Of a stretch of DNA of 64,000 bases, positions 38,077 through 48,308 are shown piece after piece. Every line of letters starts with the position of its first letter. The stretch's first letter is position 1. Position numbers and translations under genes: made by a program. The stretch is from Psettodes erumei (taxonomy: Eukaryota; Chordata; Actinopteri; Pleuronectiformes; Psettodidae). Location of the stretch: assembly GCA_016785225.1 (NCBI GenBank), contig JAFBJZ010000880.1, positions 62,001 to 126,000 on the forward strand, given 5' to 3'. Under the pieces are notes generated by a model, which saw only the letters and a program-made list of their open reading frames with translations, searched no databases and was not told the origin of the DNA.

Positions 38077-38498
38077 GGCTGTATGCCAGATATGGCTCAT
38101 CTCCTAGCTAATCCACAAGGTGCGTGAGGGACATATCAAAATCGAAACTTAACCTTTTATTTCTGTATTTATTTGTTTTTGCAGGATGTGACCTTGTTGC
38201 TGAATGTGATGGCTAGTAGTGAGTCATCAGTTTGTGATGACCCTTACGGGACATGAGGTTAGTGTTTGGGTGAACTCTGAGTAAAGCTGGGAGTGCATGA
38301 AGACATGAAGGCTGTGCGGAATGACCCGAATGTCACCAGAGTTAACAACACACATTCTCACCTGTTTACTCCTATCTTTTCTTCATCATGTAACTCGAGA
38401 TGATGTCTTTACAGATGTAAGTTGCAACAGCAGCTGTTGCTTCCTCCCATCTTCATAATTCTTTGCCACATGGTGATGGAAAAATATTGTCAGGGCAT

Positions 38499-38625
38499 TG
38501 GCACAGTGTGTCCTCTGGTCCTGCCAGGTGGGCCGCGGAGGGCACACAGTGCGTAGAGCAATTAGTTCTCTTGCAACCCACTGCTGCTGACACAGCAGCA
38601 GTGTTACTAATGGGAAATTACAGCT
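38499..38625 (+). ncRNA. H/ACA snoRNA candidate C
   Basis: 5' hairpin: GCAC with GTGC at the base, then TGTGTCCTC with GAGGGCACA. A canonical H box AGAGCA (38555-38560) follows. 3' hairpin: ATTAGT with ACTAAT around a perfect inner stem CACTGCTGCTG/CAGCAGCAGTG. ACA at 38620-38622 is followed by three bases. It lies in intron 2 of the host gene. Guide pockets and target uridines were not worked out. Confidence 0.75.
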
Positions 38626-38775
38626 GTTAAGTTTTGGACAGTTAATGTGTGTTTTGTTTTTTTTTTCATGGCAGTGAATGTAAACTGTCCCATGTCAATG
38701 TCCTCTAGGTGCTGGAGAAGACCTGGCCCACCTGGGTAAGTTTTTCTTTTCTTTTTTTTTCAGTATACATCTACC

Positions 38776-38872
38776 TTGATGTGTAATGATGATCGGCTTA
38801 ATATGTTCAACTGCTCTGAAGTGTGAGTGACAGCTGCCTGTCTGAACAACGTGATGCACTGACTGACATCAA
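38776..38872 (+). ncRNA. C/D box snoRNA candidate
   Basis: C box ATGATGA at 38786-38792 and D box CTGA at 38863-38866. The flanks TTGATG (38776-38781) and CATCAA (38867-38872) pair perfectly as the terminal stem. An internal CTGA at 38816-38819 can serve as D' and GTGAGTGA just after as a degenerate C'. The end lies about 50 bases before the acceptor of the next exon, as usual for intronic C/D RNAs. The guide element would be the bases before D' or D; the methylation target was not identified. Confidence 0.75.
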
Positions 38873-39100
38873 CATGTGAATGGTCCTGGCAACACGTTCT
38901 CACTTTCATACTGCCTCCTGCAGGTGTCCTCACTGTCCCAGCCTGCAGCATCACTGCAACAACATGATGTAAGTACAGAGGGCCTGTGATGATGAGAGTG
39001 GCAAAACTTCACTGGATGCAGTGAAGACCTTGAATGAACTTGTATGAACTCTTGAGTTATAGCCACAGATGTGTTTTGTAAACCTCCAGCTTGGAGGAGC

Positions 39101-39238
39101 AGCACTGTGTGGTATCTGCAGCCAGCTGCTCGATCAGCTGGACTGTTCAAAAGCCAGTGCTAGAGAAAGTCAGCAGCTGGCATCGTTGGTCTCCATGCTG
39201 TCTGTGTTTGGAGTCCTGGTATATTTGTTGAGACACAC
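39101..39238 (+). ncRNA. H/ACA snoRNA A, copy 1
   Basis: 5' hairpin closed by AGCACTG (39101-39107) with CAGTGCT; the H box AGAGAA (39162-39167) follows directly. The 3' hairpin is closed by TCAGCAG with TTGTTGA (two G-U pairs), then ACA at 39233-39235 plus three bases. Total 138 nt. It lies in the host intron between exons 4 and 5. A 78-codon frame across it is a by-product. Confidence 0.85.
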
Positions 39239-39692
39239 ACTTCATCTTCGAAACCATGCAGACTGGGAAAAGGCTGTTCTCCTCCACACAGAAACACCTG
39301 AATAATAGAAAACAGTACTCACCATAGAAATTGGAGTGTCCATGCATCTGTAACTATTAATCTCTGACAAACTAAGTATCCTGGGTTTAAAAAATGTAGC
39401 TGTGAAGTTTCTCTTTCCCAGTACCTAAACCAAACTGGGAGTTGGAATGAAGCTGAGCACTGATACTGTTTACCTCCTCAAGGAAGTTGTGTTTTCATTC
39501 ATAAAGTAGTATTCACTTCATTCCCGGAGTATAGGCAGAGGTCTGCATCTGCATTGCATCTGCATCGTGTGCTTCTGATTGTCACTCTGTCATGTGCATC
39601 TTTCTCCAGGTGGGAGCTGCAGCAGAGCAGAGCCTCCTGGTCCCAGTCTGTGTGCAGGTGAGTGAGCTGACAGCAGCTGGCCGTGATCGGTT

Positions 39693-39828
39693 GGCCGAGG
39701 TCTATCCCGACACACCTTTTACCTGTAGGGTTGTGTCGTTGGAAATGCCTCGGAAAGTGAATCTGTGGTCTTGCTTTACCCACGTGTTCGCTGCCATCAG
39801 CATGATGGGATACGACTGCAGGACATGT
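39693..39828 (+). ncRNA. H/ACA snoRNA B, copy 1
   Basis: 5' hairpin: CCGAGG (39695-39700) pairs with CCTCGG (39748-39753), an internal loop TCTATC/TTGGAAATG looks like a pseudouridylation pocket, and CGACAC pairs with GTGTCG above it. The hinge AAAGTGA is a non-canonical H box. The 3' hairpin is closed by CTGTGGTC with GACTGCAG, then ACA at 39823-39825 plus three bases. It follows exon 5 by 35 bases. Confidence 0.8.
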
Positions 39829-40145
39829 GAGCAGCAGAGCTAGTGCCCCCTCAGTCACGTCGTCGCTTTGACGTCTCACGCATAATCGTCAATCATCGAA
39901 GTCAGCAATTGTGTACGTTTTGAAATGGTTATGGATAAATAAAAGGGAATAGACAGATTTGTAAAGATGACAGGTCAGTGAGGCCGAGTTCGTCGTGTGT
40001 TTTTTTTCTTTTTGGCTTGTTGTGAATTAAGTTCCTATGTTGTGCTTTGTCTTTAGGTCACGGTGGTGGCAGCAACGTGACCTGTGAACTCGTGACAGTG
40101 GTAAGTGGGTGTGCACGTGTTCATTAGTTGGACCTTGACAGGAGC

Positions 40146-40283
40146 AGCACTGTGTGGTATCTGCAGCCAGCTGCTCGATCAGCTGGACTGTTCAAAAGCC
40201 AGTGCTAGAGAAAGTCAGCAGCTGGCATCGTTGGTCTCCATGCTGTCTGTGTTTGGAGTCCTGGTATATTTGTTGAGACACAC
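40146..40283 (+). ncRNA. H/ACA snoRNA A, copy 2
   Basis: Same 138 bases as copy 1 by eye, including H box AGAGAA and ACA end; flanks differ beyond a few bases on each side. It lies in the host intron between exons 6 and 7. Confidence 0.85.
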
Positions 40284-40668
40284 ACTTCATCTTAGAATCC
40301 ATGCAGACTGAGAAAAGGCTGTTCTCTGTGTTTTGATCATGTGGTTTTAATGGAGAGCTCTGTCCACACACAAACACCTGAATAATAGAAAACACTGTCA
40401 CACATATTTAACTGGCAGCAGCAGAATGTAACGCTGCACTTCAGTCAGACACGTCTTCATTTAGACTGATGCTCAGAGAAGGTTGAAAACGACAGGAAAG
40501 CGTGACCCTCACTGAGCAGCTTACATCACGTGGGGTTTCTGTGGGAGGAAGAAAAACTGCAGTTAACACCCTGTTTGTTGTCCAGGTGGGAGCTGCAGCA
40601 GAGCAGAGCCTCCTGGTCCCACTCTGTGTGCAGGTGAGTGAGCTGACAGCAGCTGGCCGTGATCGGTT

Positions 40669-40805
40669 GGCCGAGGTCTATCCCGACACACCTTTTTACC
40701 TGTAGGGTCGTGTCGTTGGAAATGCCTCGGAAAGTGAATCTGTGGTCTTGCTTTACCCACGTGTTCGCTGCCATCAGCATGATGGGATACGACTGCAGGA
40801 CATGT
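40669..40805 (+). ncRNA. H/ACA snoRNA B, copy 2
   Basis: Near-identical to copy 1, with one extra T in the apical loop of the 5' hairpin and a T-to-C change in GGTTGTG versus GGTCGTG, which turns a stem position without breaking it. ACA at 40800-40802 plus three bases. Follows duplicated exon 7. Confidence 0.8.
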
Positions 40806-41109
40806 CAATCAGACAAGGAAGACTGACTTTGACTCAGTAACTTCCTCTCCTCTACTTTGGAAAAATGTCAGTCCTGGTTTATTTAACCGGGACCATATGG
40901 AGAAGTAATGTAACACGTGAGCTGAGCTTTGAAACAGAGACACAACCCTGTACTGTTGTCTCCAGTGAGTGTTTCAATAAGCTGGAATGTAACCAAAAGT
41001 AATTTGTTTCAGAATCCTGAAGCCGTGGGTACGTTGAGGAGCATGAAGAGCATTGGGAGCCTTTCAACTGTGAGGTGTGTGTGTCTGTGTTTTAGTGTTT
41101 TTATTTGAT

Positions 41110-41234
41110 GTTGGTCATATACCAAGGCTTTCAGGAGTTTGTGTTTCTGACTTGCTGTGGAGTTGACCAGAAAGCAAAACCCATCCCAGCGGGCTTCTGC
41201 AGCAGCCTGCTCAGAAGACCTGCTGGGAACATGA
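41110..41234 (+). ncRNA. H/ACA snoRNA candidate D
   Basis: 5' hairpin closed by TTGGTCA (41111-41117) with TGACCAG; H box AAAGCA at 41171-41176. 3' hairpin: CCCAGC with GCTGGG, inner CTTCTG with CAGAAG, then ACA at 41229-41231 plus three bases. Lies in the last host intron. Confidence 0.7.
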
Positions 41235-41429
41235 CTTGTCTCTGTTGTATATGGTCGTGCTTGTACCTAAAGTGCTGTGGAGTGTGACCCTTTTTGTTTC
41301 CTTTTTATTTACAGAAGGAGCAGGCCGTACTGTACCATACTGTCCACACTGAGCAGCTGTCTGAAATTAAACAGCAGTTTTAAATCTATCCTCAAAAACC
41401 AATAAATCCTCACTCTCTCCTCACTTGTC

Positions 41430-42280
41430 CTGCCTGTATTTTGTGAACAAATGACCATTCAAAATGTGTACATGGAAAGAAGATGCAGGTCGACCTGTAG
41501 ACGTACTAATAGCTGGCTTCTGCCTCTGGGTGGACCTACTGGTAAAGGAGCAGCTCATACACAGCATCCACAACAGCCACCTGCCCTAACTGCTCTTAAA
41601 TGATGAAGCCAGACGAGCATCAGCCCTGGACTCAAGTGTGTCAGTGAAGGGGCCCGTCACTTGCATCCCAACAATGACTGACTTTCTTCAGTCTGTGTGG
41701 GACAGAAGAATGTGGTTGTGCTAGAAATAATGTATTAGCATTTAACTGAGACCCTGATCAACTTAGGAATTAGTCAGTATTTGGATATAGAAACGTTATT
41801 TACTGGATCTGCTCAAAGTGCCCCATGGTCCCTGACATGGCTGGATGCTTCATATCCAAGTTAATACATGTAGCAGAATATTTCAGCCAGTAGAGGGAGG
41901 TATTGTTGCACTAGCAGAATGACTGGTCCCTGTGGACAAGTTCAGGTTTCATCATGTCCTGGAAAAGGGGACTTGATTGTCGCACAAAGCTTATTGTTTA
42001 GCATACCCTCTGATGTAAAGTGCTGACATTTTGAAATCCTCTCAGACTTTAATTACTTTGCTTCTGCCCATCCATACTCGTAAAGGTTTGACATGTTGAG
42101 CCAGACAACAGGGGCCTGTGTCATGAGGTGTGATTTGTTAACTTTGTGAGTCACTTCACTGGGATAAATCTCTATGGTAGTGTATGAAGAACAGGTAAAA
42201 GCATTGCCAACTGACCAATCGGTATCCTCAGCATTCATCGATGATCCTGTGGTAGTGTGTGTGGGTGGTGGTGGTGGGTG
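41430..42280. other. Intergenic, nothing recognised
   Basis: No exon, repeat family or structure could be supported here. Confidence 0.4.
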
Positions 42281-42282
42281 TT

Positions 42283-42590
42283 CAGAGACCAGCAAACCCC
42301 TTTGTCTTTCCCTGATGATGTCGATGAAAGGGAACTACTGATCTGTGTCAGCTTCTTGAGCTGCATGTTGTCAAACATCAGAGTTGTGATATTCTGACTA
42401 TGTGTTGCATCAAAAACCTAAAAACCATCAAAAATCAAAAACAGAGACTGACTGTTATCATACTAATGATATAATGAAGTAATTTAACCTACTTACTTTT
42501 TAAAATTTGCTCCAAAGTCCATTTGACACAGCTGACTAAATAAGGCTAAAATTGTCTTCCACAGAAGAATATATCTAAGCAGCACATTGA
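42283..42590. repeat. Dispersed repeat, inverted relative at 59115-59545
   Basis: CAGAGACCAGCAAACCCCTTTGTCTTTCCCTGATG-type sequence to TGTGTTGCAT, then AGAGACTGACTGTTATCATA to CTTCCACAGAAGAAT, each found reversed near 59.1-59.5 kb in matching order. The other copy has about 150 extra bases between the two blocks. Confidence 0.85.
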
Positions 42591-43084
42591 TTTAATGGAA
42601 TACACTATCATTTGAATGTTCTTAGGAAACCCTGGGTACACTTATCGAGTCGATAACCACTGTCGTGTGGCTGCTTAGCGAGAGCGCGTCTATTCGATTC
42701 AGTGAAGCCAAACAACAGAAAGATATCCTGGGGCTGTTGAACTTGCTGCGGAGTGCAGGCCTCGGGTTCCTGTGCTGGTTTGTGCATGTCAGAGCACCCA
42801 CCTGTAGGTGCTCTCCCTTATCTGACTCATTGGCTGATACAGTTGCACCCATCACATTCTTTGGCCTGACTGTCTTTGCAAACATCGTTCAAACAGGGTT
42901 TCCCCCAGTAAACAGAACGTCAGCCACATGGCAGCTAGTTACTGACAACTGATTACATAAGTCTCTCTTTTGTCACTAGTATTGTGTGACAGTTCTCTGC
43001 TTTCTTTGTAATCATAGGGAGTGCAGTAGCAGACAAGTCAGTGAGCTAGGATAGCACCACTTACTTTTGGAGCTGACGAACATG

Positions 43085-43915
43085 GTGCACCATGGGCCCA
43101 GACATCAAAAGGTTCAGCATCAACGGGACGACGGTGGAGAGAGTCAGCAGCTTCAGGTTCCTCGGGGTCCACATCAGTGAGGATCTGACCTGGACCCTAC
43201 ACACCAATATCATCACAAGAACGGCACGACAGCGGCTCTTCTTCCTCCGCAGGCTGCGGAGGCTCAACATGGACAACAGGATACTCTGCAGCTTCTACAG
43301 ATGCACCATCGAGAGTATCCTGACTGGCTGCATCACCGCCTGGTACGGCAGTTGTTCCGCCCTCAACTGTAAGACCTTACAGAGGGTGGTGAAAACTGCG
43401 CAGCACATCACCAGGATGGAGCTGCCATCCATGGAGGACCTCTACACCCAGCGATGTAGGAAGAAGGCCAACCGGATCATTAAAGACCCCCACCACCCCA
43501 GCAACAAACTGTTCCAGCTGCTGCCATCTGGCAGACGGTACCGCAGCATCCAGTCTCGGACCACCAGACTCAGGGACAGTTTCATTCCACAGGCCATAAG
43601 ACTGTTAAACTCCTGAGCTGCCACTTTTGTCACTTTATTATTTATTACATTTTATATACACTTAAACTCCTCTGCACCATAAAAGTCAATCTACTACTTA
43701 TACTACTATTTATTTATTTTTTAAAATTTGTTTATTTGCACTACTGTGTTTATTTTTTATTTCTCTCTTTCTTCCTTCTAACCTTGTTCTCTATATCGCA
43801 ATGTCGAAGGAGCCTGAGACCCAAGAATTTCATTGCATGACTACTCCTGTAATTTTGTGCACATGACAAACCTTGTAGAACCTTACGTAGAAGTAACCTT
43901 GTAACCTTGTAATCT
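43085..43915 (+). mobile_element. LINE 3' fragment with open 174-codon frame and tail
   Basis: Frame 43092-43616 encodes FSINGTTVERVSSFRFLGVH, ISEDLTWTLHTNIITRTARQ, RLRRLNMDNRILCSFYRCTI, SILTGCITAWYGSCSALNCK and ends DSFIPQAIRLLNS, the end of a fish L2/Rex-type LINE protein. The lack of stops over 174 codons means a fairly young copy. The 3' part runs through ATTTCATTGCATGACTACT to CTTGTAACCTTGTAA units at 43890-43912, the element's tail. The reverse transcriptase core is missing by 5' truncation. Confidence 0.9.
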
Positions 43916-44157
43916 GAAGCGCAAGAAAAAAATGAGTGAACCCTTTGAAATGACCAGCATGTACGTATAGATTTGTCTTAAAACACCATCTGGTCTTCAT
44001 ATAAAAACATTTGACAGCCCATAATCCATTTTAACTAATAACACATATTACTGCATTGCTATCGTTGTTATCCATATTGAGTACATCACTCAAACATTCA
44101 CAGTGCTGCTGGAAAACCTAAATGAACCATTAAAAGAATGATTTCAGCAAAACCTAA

Positions 44158-44345
44158 ATGGAGTCAGTCGTTTCCAAAGCTGGGGTCCAATCACTGAGAC
44201 ACATTTGGAGCTGTGGGTCGAGCTACTTTGACATAAAACCACTCAAACATTTGTAGCTTGTGAATCACAAGAAGCATCTGCTGATGTGAACCAGGCCTCA
44301 CAAAAGGTAGATCTGAAAAGACGTACAATCAAGTTAATTTACATA
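44158..44345 (+). repeat. Tc1-related flank shared with 21505-21600
   Basis: GGAGTCAGTCGTTTCCAAAG, CCAATCACTGAGACAC and ACAATCAAGTTAATTTACAT match the start of the Tc1-like fossil region near 21.5 kb. No transposase frame remains. Confidence 0.55.
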
Positions 44346-44399
44346 AAGCTGGAGAGGCTTACAGATTCATCTCATGTCTTTAGATATCGATCAGTTCAT

Positions 44400-44630
44400 A
44401 CTTCTCTGTACCCCCCACCTTCTTTCTTCCATCTCTCTTTCAACCCAACCGGTCGAGGCAGATGGTCGCCCCACTCTCAGTCTGGTTCTGTTGAAGGATT
44501 CTGTCTGGTAAAGGAAGTTCAGTGTTGGAACTGTTGGGTTTTTCTCTCTAACACCCTGTGTAAAGTGCCTTCAGATAATGTATGTTGAGAATTGGTGGCT
44601 ATACAAATAAAACTGAATTGATTGTGTTTG
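44400..44630 (+). mobile_element. Fish LINE/SINE-type 3' tail
   Basis: The sequence CAACCCAACCGGTCGAGGCA, later GTTGGGTTTTTCTCT, then AAAGTGCCTTCAGATAATG and CTATACAAATAAAACTGAAT is the 3' end of a very common fish retroposon family, whose tail runs into AAATTGAATTGAA-type repeats. Confidence 0.8.
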
Positions 44631-44639
44631 TGTATACCT

Positions 44640-46270
44640 ATGACGTAGATAAAGATCATGTCACATTTGGACAGTTCCTGCAGAAAACTAGAGCATTCCA
44701 AGTGGTTCACATACTTCTTCATGCCAGTGTACTTCAGGATAGCCTGCAAGTCATCTCATAATCTTATTATTGTTGTGTATGTAGGCAGTCAGCCAGGTGA
44801 AGCCACAGACATGCGTTTATTCAAGGGGTGGAAAAAATGACTGACATGCTTGTCTATGCAGAGCATTGCAGTACTAATGCCTTGCCATAAATGCCCTTCA
44901 AACGTACAAAATACACAAACAACTAGCCCCCTTAAATTATTGTTACTGTTCTGAAAATGATCCAAAATCTATCCCCGTCCCCCTCTTTGCAGCATATACA
45001 GCTTTTCAATGCCTGGACCCAAATCAGCTCTTCAGAAGATCAGGCAATAAAACAGGCTCCACCACAGGGCCCTTATCATGTCAGCTGATAGTGTGCTTCA
45101 GTGGTGCTTATTCCCAGAAGACATCGCAAAGGAAATCGCACAAACAGCCTGGAGCCTTCATGGCCCCATGGTCCACATTCCTGTATCAGTAAATTGTGGA
45201 TCAAGCCTCGCGATACAAGATGTTTCATGTTCATATAAAGCAGAATGGGTGGTTTCTAAATGTTTGCCTTTTACACCAGCAACCCACTTACACTTCATTT
45301 ATAATACTAAACATTTTGTCGGCTGCTGTTTCCCAGGTCAGGAGTGAACTGCTGAGATCAGCTCTAAAGTCAGGATGTGCCGCCCACAGACTCAGAGAAA
45401 GGTTTCACTTCTAAATTTCTATGGCAATAGAGAAAACTCTATCAAAACTCTATAAATCTGTTAATATGGACAGTTTCATTTAGTTGAAAGTTACACAATA
45501 AGCATATTGTGTATGCTTATACACAAAACCTATACTGAGGCCTATGCAAAATAATCTTAAATTTCCTGGATTTTTTTGTCGACTGGTGTTTCCCAGGTCA
45601 AGAATCAACGTTTTGTCATTTTACCCTGACCTATACTATTTATCATATCATATCCAGTGGGAACACTCTGATGTATACAATGAATGTATATTACTAATCC
45701 AGTATAACTGCATATGCATCAGACTCCTTGTGAGCTAAGATTGGTTTATAATGTTAACTGTGAGACAGTTAGTGGAAATACTCAATAAATGTAGTAATAT
45801 GAAAACTGTAAATAATCAGTGAAATGTGCAGAGCCCTTCACTAAGGTACTGTCTTGCAGGTGTACATGTCAGGTAAATGAGTCCAGTTCAGTGTCTCCAA
45901 ATTACACCTCTCATAAAAACAGCAGGTTCGATCTCAGTTCAAGTCAGGCTGGGAACTAACAGTCTTTCTCCTTCCATCACTTCTCTACTGTCAAACTGAA
46001 AATAGTCTAAAAACTACCATCTACATTTCCATACAAAACCCAACATCCACGCTGTACTTTCTGTGCTAATTATTATTATTTCATGAACGTAAGTTGAATG
46101 AAATTCAGTATGGTACGTTTAGTTAGATAGGTCTTCCTATCCTGGCTAACCTTTTCCTGGTTCCACTATTTACTACGAACGAAATGTTCTCTGTCTGCCT
46201 TTCACTTCCTGTGTTCACATTTGGTTAGCACGCCCTACATTCTCCCATCCATGCGGTGTCCACGCGTCGG
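44640..46270. other. Intergenic DNA upstream of txnip
   Basis: AT-rich, no exon recognised. Confidence 0.4.
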
Positions 46271-46282
46271 CTTCGGGCGCTG

Positions 46283-46395
46283 ATTGGCCAGAGCTGTCAC
46301 AAACAAAGGTTTTCCACCAATGGCAGCGGTGTACATGCGCTGAGCCATGCTGTTCATTCTGGCTGCTCGTGCCCCGCTGACGTTCGTCGTATAAG
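46283..46395 (+). promoter_or_regulatory. txnip: txnip promoter with inverted CCAAT boxes, forkhead-like site and TATA
   Basis: ATTGG at 46283-46287 and CCAAT at 46317-46321 form an inverted pair. Between them ACAAACAAAG (46299-46308) resembles a FOXO site. CTCGTG (46366-46371), then five bases and CTGACG, resembles a carbohydrate response element with one good half. TATAAG lies at 46390-46395, about 105 bases before the start codon. In mammals the TXNIP promoter has ChoRE, FOXO and inverted CCAAT boxes controlling glucose induction; the match here is by motif only. Confidence 0.65.
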
Positions 46396-46496
46396 AGGAG
46401 CGGACGGCTTTGTTTACAGCAGAAGTCCACTGGAACAGACAGTGAAGTGTGTAAGCGCTACTCAGTCTTTGTCTTCCAAACAAACATCACGCAGTC

Positions 46497-48308
46497 ATGG
46501 TGGCCATGACGAAGCGAATGAAAGCCTTCCAAATTACTTTTACGGATCCCTGCAAGACTTTTTACTGCGGCGGGGACAAAGTGTGCGGCACGATACAGGT
46601 GGAGGTGAACGAGGTGACGCGTGTGTCCGCGATGAAGGTCCTGGGTCTGGGCTGCGCCAAGGTGGAGTACGCTAAAGGCAAGCAGAGGTGCCGACAGGAG
46701 GCCGAGTACCTCCGCTACGAAGAGGTGCTGCGGCTGGACGAGCAGCCCACAGGTATCAGCACTGCTGTCCTTGAACACAACACCTAACACTCGTTGGCTC
46801 GTGTTGTTTTGGTTGAGGGATCACAGGCTGGCTAGATGAGCCACGAGTCGACGTCGCAGACGTGTAGAGAGGGGTGTTTACTTACATGTATTGGAGATTA
46901 ACGAGTATGCGTCTCACTGACAGGGTAAACGAACATACTTTGTTTTCTCTTTCCAGACTCTGATGGATCTGTGGTCTTGAGGCCTGGCAATAAATACGAG
47001 TACAGCTTTGGATTTGAGCTGCCGCTACAAGGGTATGACAGCGTTTCTCAGTTACAATGGCATCGCATGGTGTGCGGATGCAAGGCGTGCTGATGTTCAA
47101 CTCTCTTCTCACTTGTGGTTGCAGGCAGCTGGTGTCATCATACAAGGGGAAGTTTGGCTATGTCCAGTACTATGTGAAGGCCTTGATGGAGAGGCCACAT
47201 CAGCCCACCCTCGAATGCAAGAAACACTTTGAGGTGGAGGAGCCCCTGGATGTGAACACCCCAGACCTGCTGGTGAGTTCACTGATACACAACAATACCA
47301 GGATTATTAATGTGGGCTGTTATTTGATTTGCCTGTTCTGTAGAGTTACTTTTGCTTCTGGAGTTTGACATGGGGGCTCCTCTTCCTGCATCTCCTCAGT
47401 CTCCCACAGGTGGCATGAAGGAGAAGAAGGTCACCTGCATGTTCATCCCTGATGGCCAGGTGTCACTGAATGCAAAAATCGACCGCCGTGGCTTCTGCGA
47501 AGGCGAAGACATCTGCATCAACGCCAAGTTTGAGAACACCTGCTCCCGTATTGTGGTGCCAAAGGCTGCCATCATTGCTAAACACATATATCAGGCCAAT
47601 GGCCGCACCAAGGTCTTCCGTCAGAAGCTGTCCTCCGTGCGGGGGAACCACATCATCTCTGGCATGTGTGACGCCTGGCAGGGAAAGACCATCAGGGTGC
47701 CAAAAATCAAACCATCCATGCTGGGCTGCAACATCATCCGTGTGGAGTACGCTCTGATGGTAAGCCTTCAGCTACTGCGGTTTTCCAGAGATTTTCAGGC
47801 ATCCATTTGTGGATTAGTGTTAACCAGCGCTGCTTTTTGATCCTTCTGCCAGATTTACGTCCACATCCCTGGTAGTGAGAAGCTGATCCTGGAACTGCCA
47901 CTGGTCATCGGGACGGCAGGTCTGGGTAGCCGCAGCAACAGCGTGAGCAGCCAGGAGGGTTCGGTCAGCAATGCCTCCCAAAGCTGGGTGTCCCTCAGGA
48001 TGCCCTCCGAGCCGCCGAGCTACACTGACATCACCCGTAACTGCAGCCTTGACCAGCCCCTCACGCCGCTCCTGGACGACTTTGACGGAGACGACAGCCC
48101 CATCTTCATGAACACGTCAGCCTTCCCATTCCCACCACCTCCGGTGTACACTGAGGTAGGTGTTGCAAAGAACGGGCTGAACTCACTCTGTCAAGTGAAT
48201 AAGAAAAAAGCATTGCTCTTAGCTCAGGTATTAAGGTATTAAAGATCTGCTTTTTCTCAGGTGGAGGAGGAGTACAGTGGCAGTGCTACCATGCTGCCTG
48301 TCTGCTGA
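46497..48308 (+). CDS. txnip: Txnip, thioredoxin-interacting alpha-arrestin
   Basis: Alpha-arrestin that binds and inhibits thioredoxin, restrains glucose uptake through GLUT endocytosis and is induced by glucose. Exons: 46497-46752, 46957-47032, 47125-47272, 47400-47759, 47853-48155, 48261-48308; phases close at 1191 nt, 396 residues, near the human 391. N-terminal arrestin domain: MKAFQITFTDPCKTFYCGGD, VLRPGNKYEYSFGFELPLQG. C-terminal arrestin domain: KVTCMFIPDGQVSLNAKIDR, FENTCSRIVVPKAAIIAKHI, KIKPSMLGCNIIRVEYALM. Cys250 in SGMCDAWQGK equals human Cys247, which forms the disulfide to thioredoxin; Cys65 equals the partner cysteine. PPSY (334-337) and PPVY (376-379) are the two ITCH/NEDD4-binding motifs. 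The start is the first ATG after the TATA-initiated leader. A 3' UTR ends near 49360 with ATTAAA at 49339-49344. Confidence 0.97.

Larger units (their letters stand above)
39095..40805 (+). repeat. Tandem duplication of snoRNA A - exon - snoRNA B module
   Basis: Unit 1 runs from about 39095 to 39828, unit 2 from about 40140 to 40805. Each has snoRNA A, an exon starting GTGGGAGCTGCAGCAGAGC and snoRNA B in the same order. The exon copies (39610-39657, 40586-40633) differ at one base (CAGTCTGT versus CACTCTGT). Intron parts outside the RNAs have diverged. Confidence 0.9.
36820..41425 (+). ncRNA. snoRNA host gene (SNHG-like), nine non-coding exons
   Basis: Inferred from splice sites and structure, not from coding capacity. 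Exons: about 36820-36868, 38185-38257, 38675-38735, 38924-38968, 39610-39657, 40057-40100, 40586-40633, 41013-41074 and 41315 to about 41425, the last ending after AATAAA at 41401-41406. Every border follows AG/GT. Exons are 44-75 nt and hold no long frame, while the introns hold eight snoRNA-like structures described separately. A TATA box and a 5'TOP-like start precede it. Human SNHG12 also mixes several H/ACA RNAs with one C/D RNA, but I could not match individual members, so orthology is only a hypothesis. The exons at 39610 and 40586 are copies of each other. Confidence 0.75.

Noticed and set aside
39499..39879. 126-codon minus-strand frame and its copy at 40526-40808
   Set aside because: Antisense to snoRNA B and the duplicated exon; no protein family, conserved only because the locus is duplicated.
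39069..40311. Two nearly identical 68-78-codon plus-strand frames (GAALCGICSQLLDQLD) as a duplicated small protein gene
   Set aside because: They lie exactly over H/ACA snoRNA A copies; RNA stems and boxes explain the conservation, and the frame ends differ between copies.
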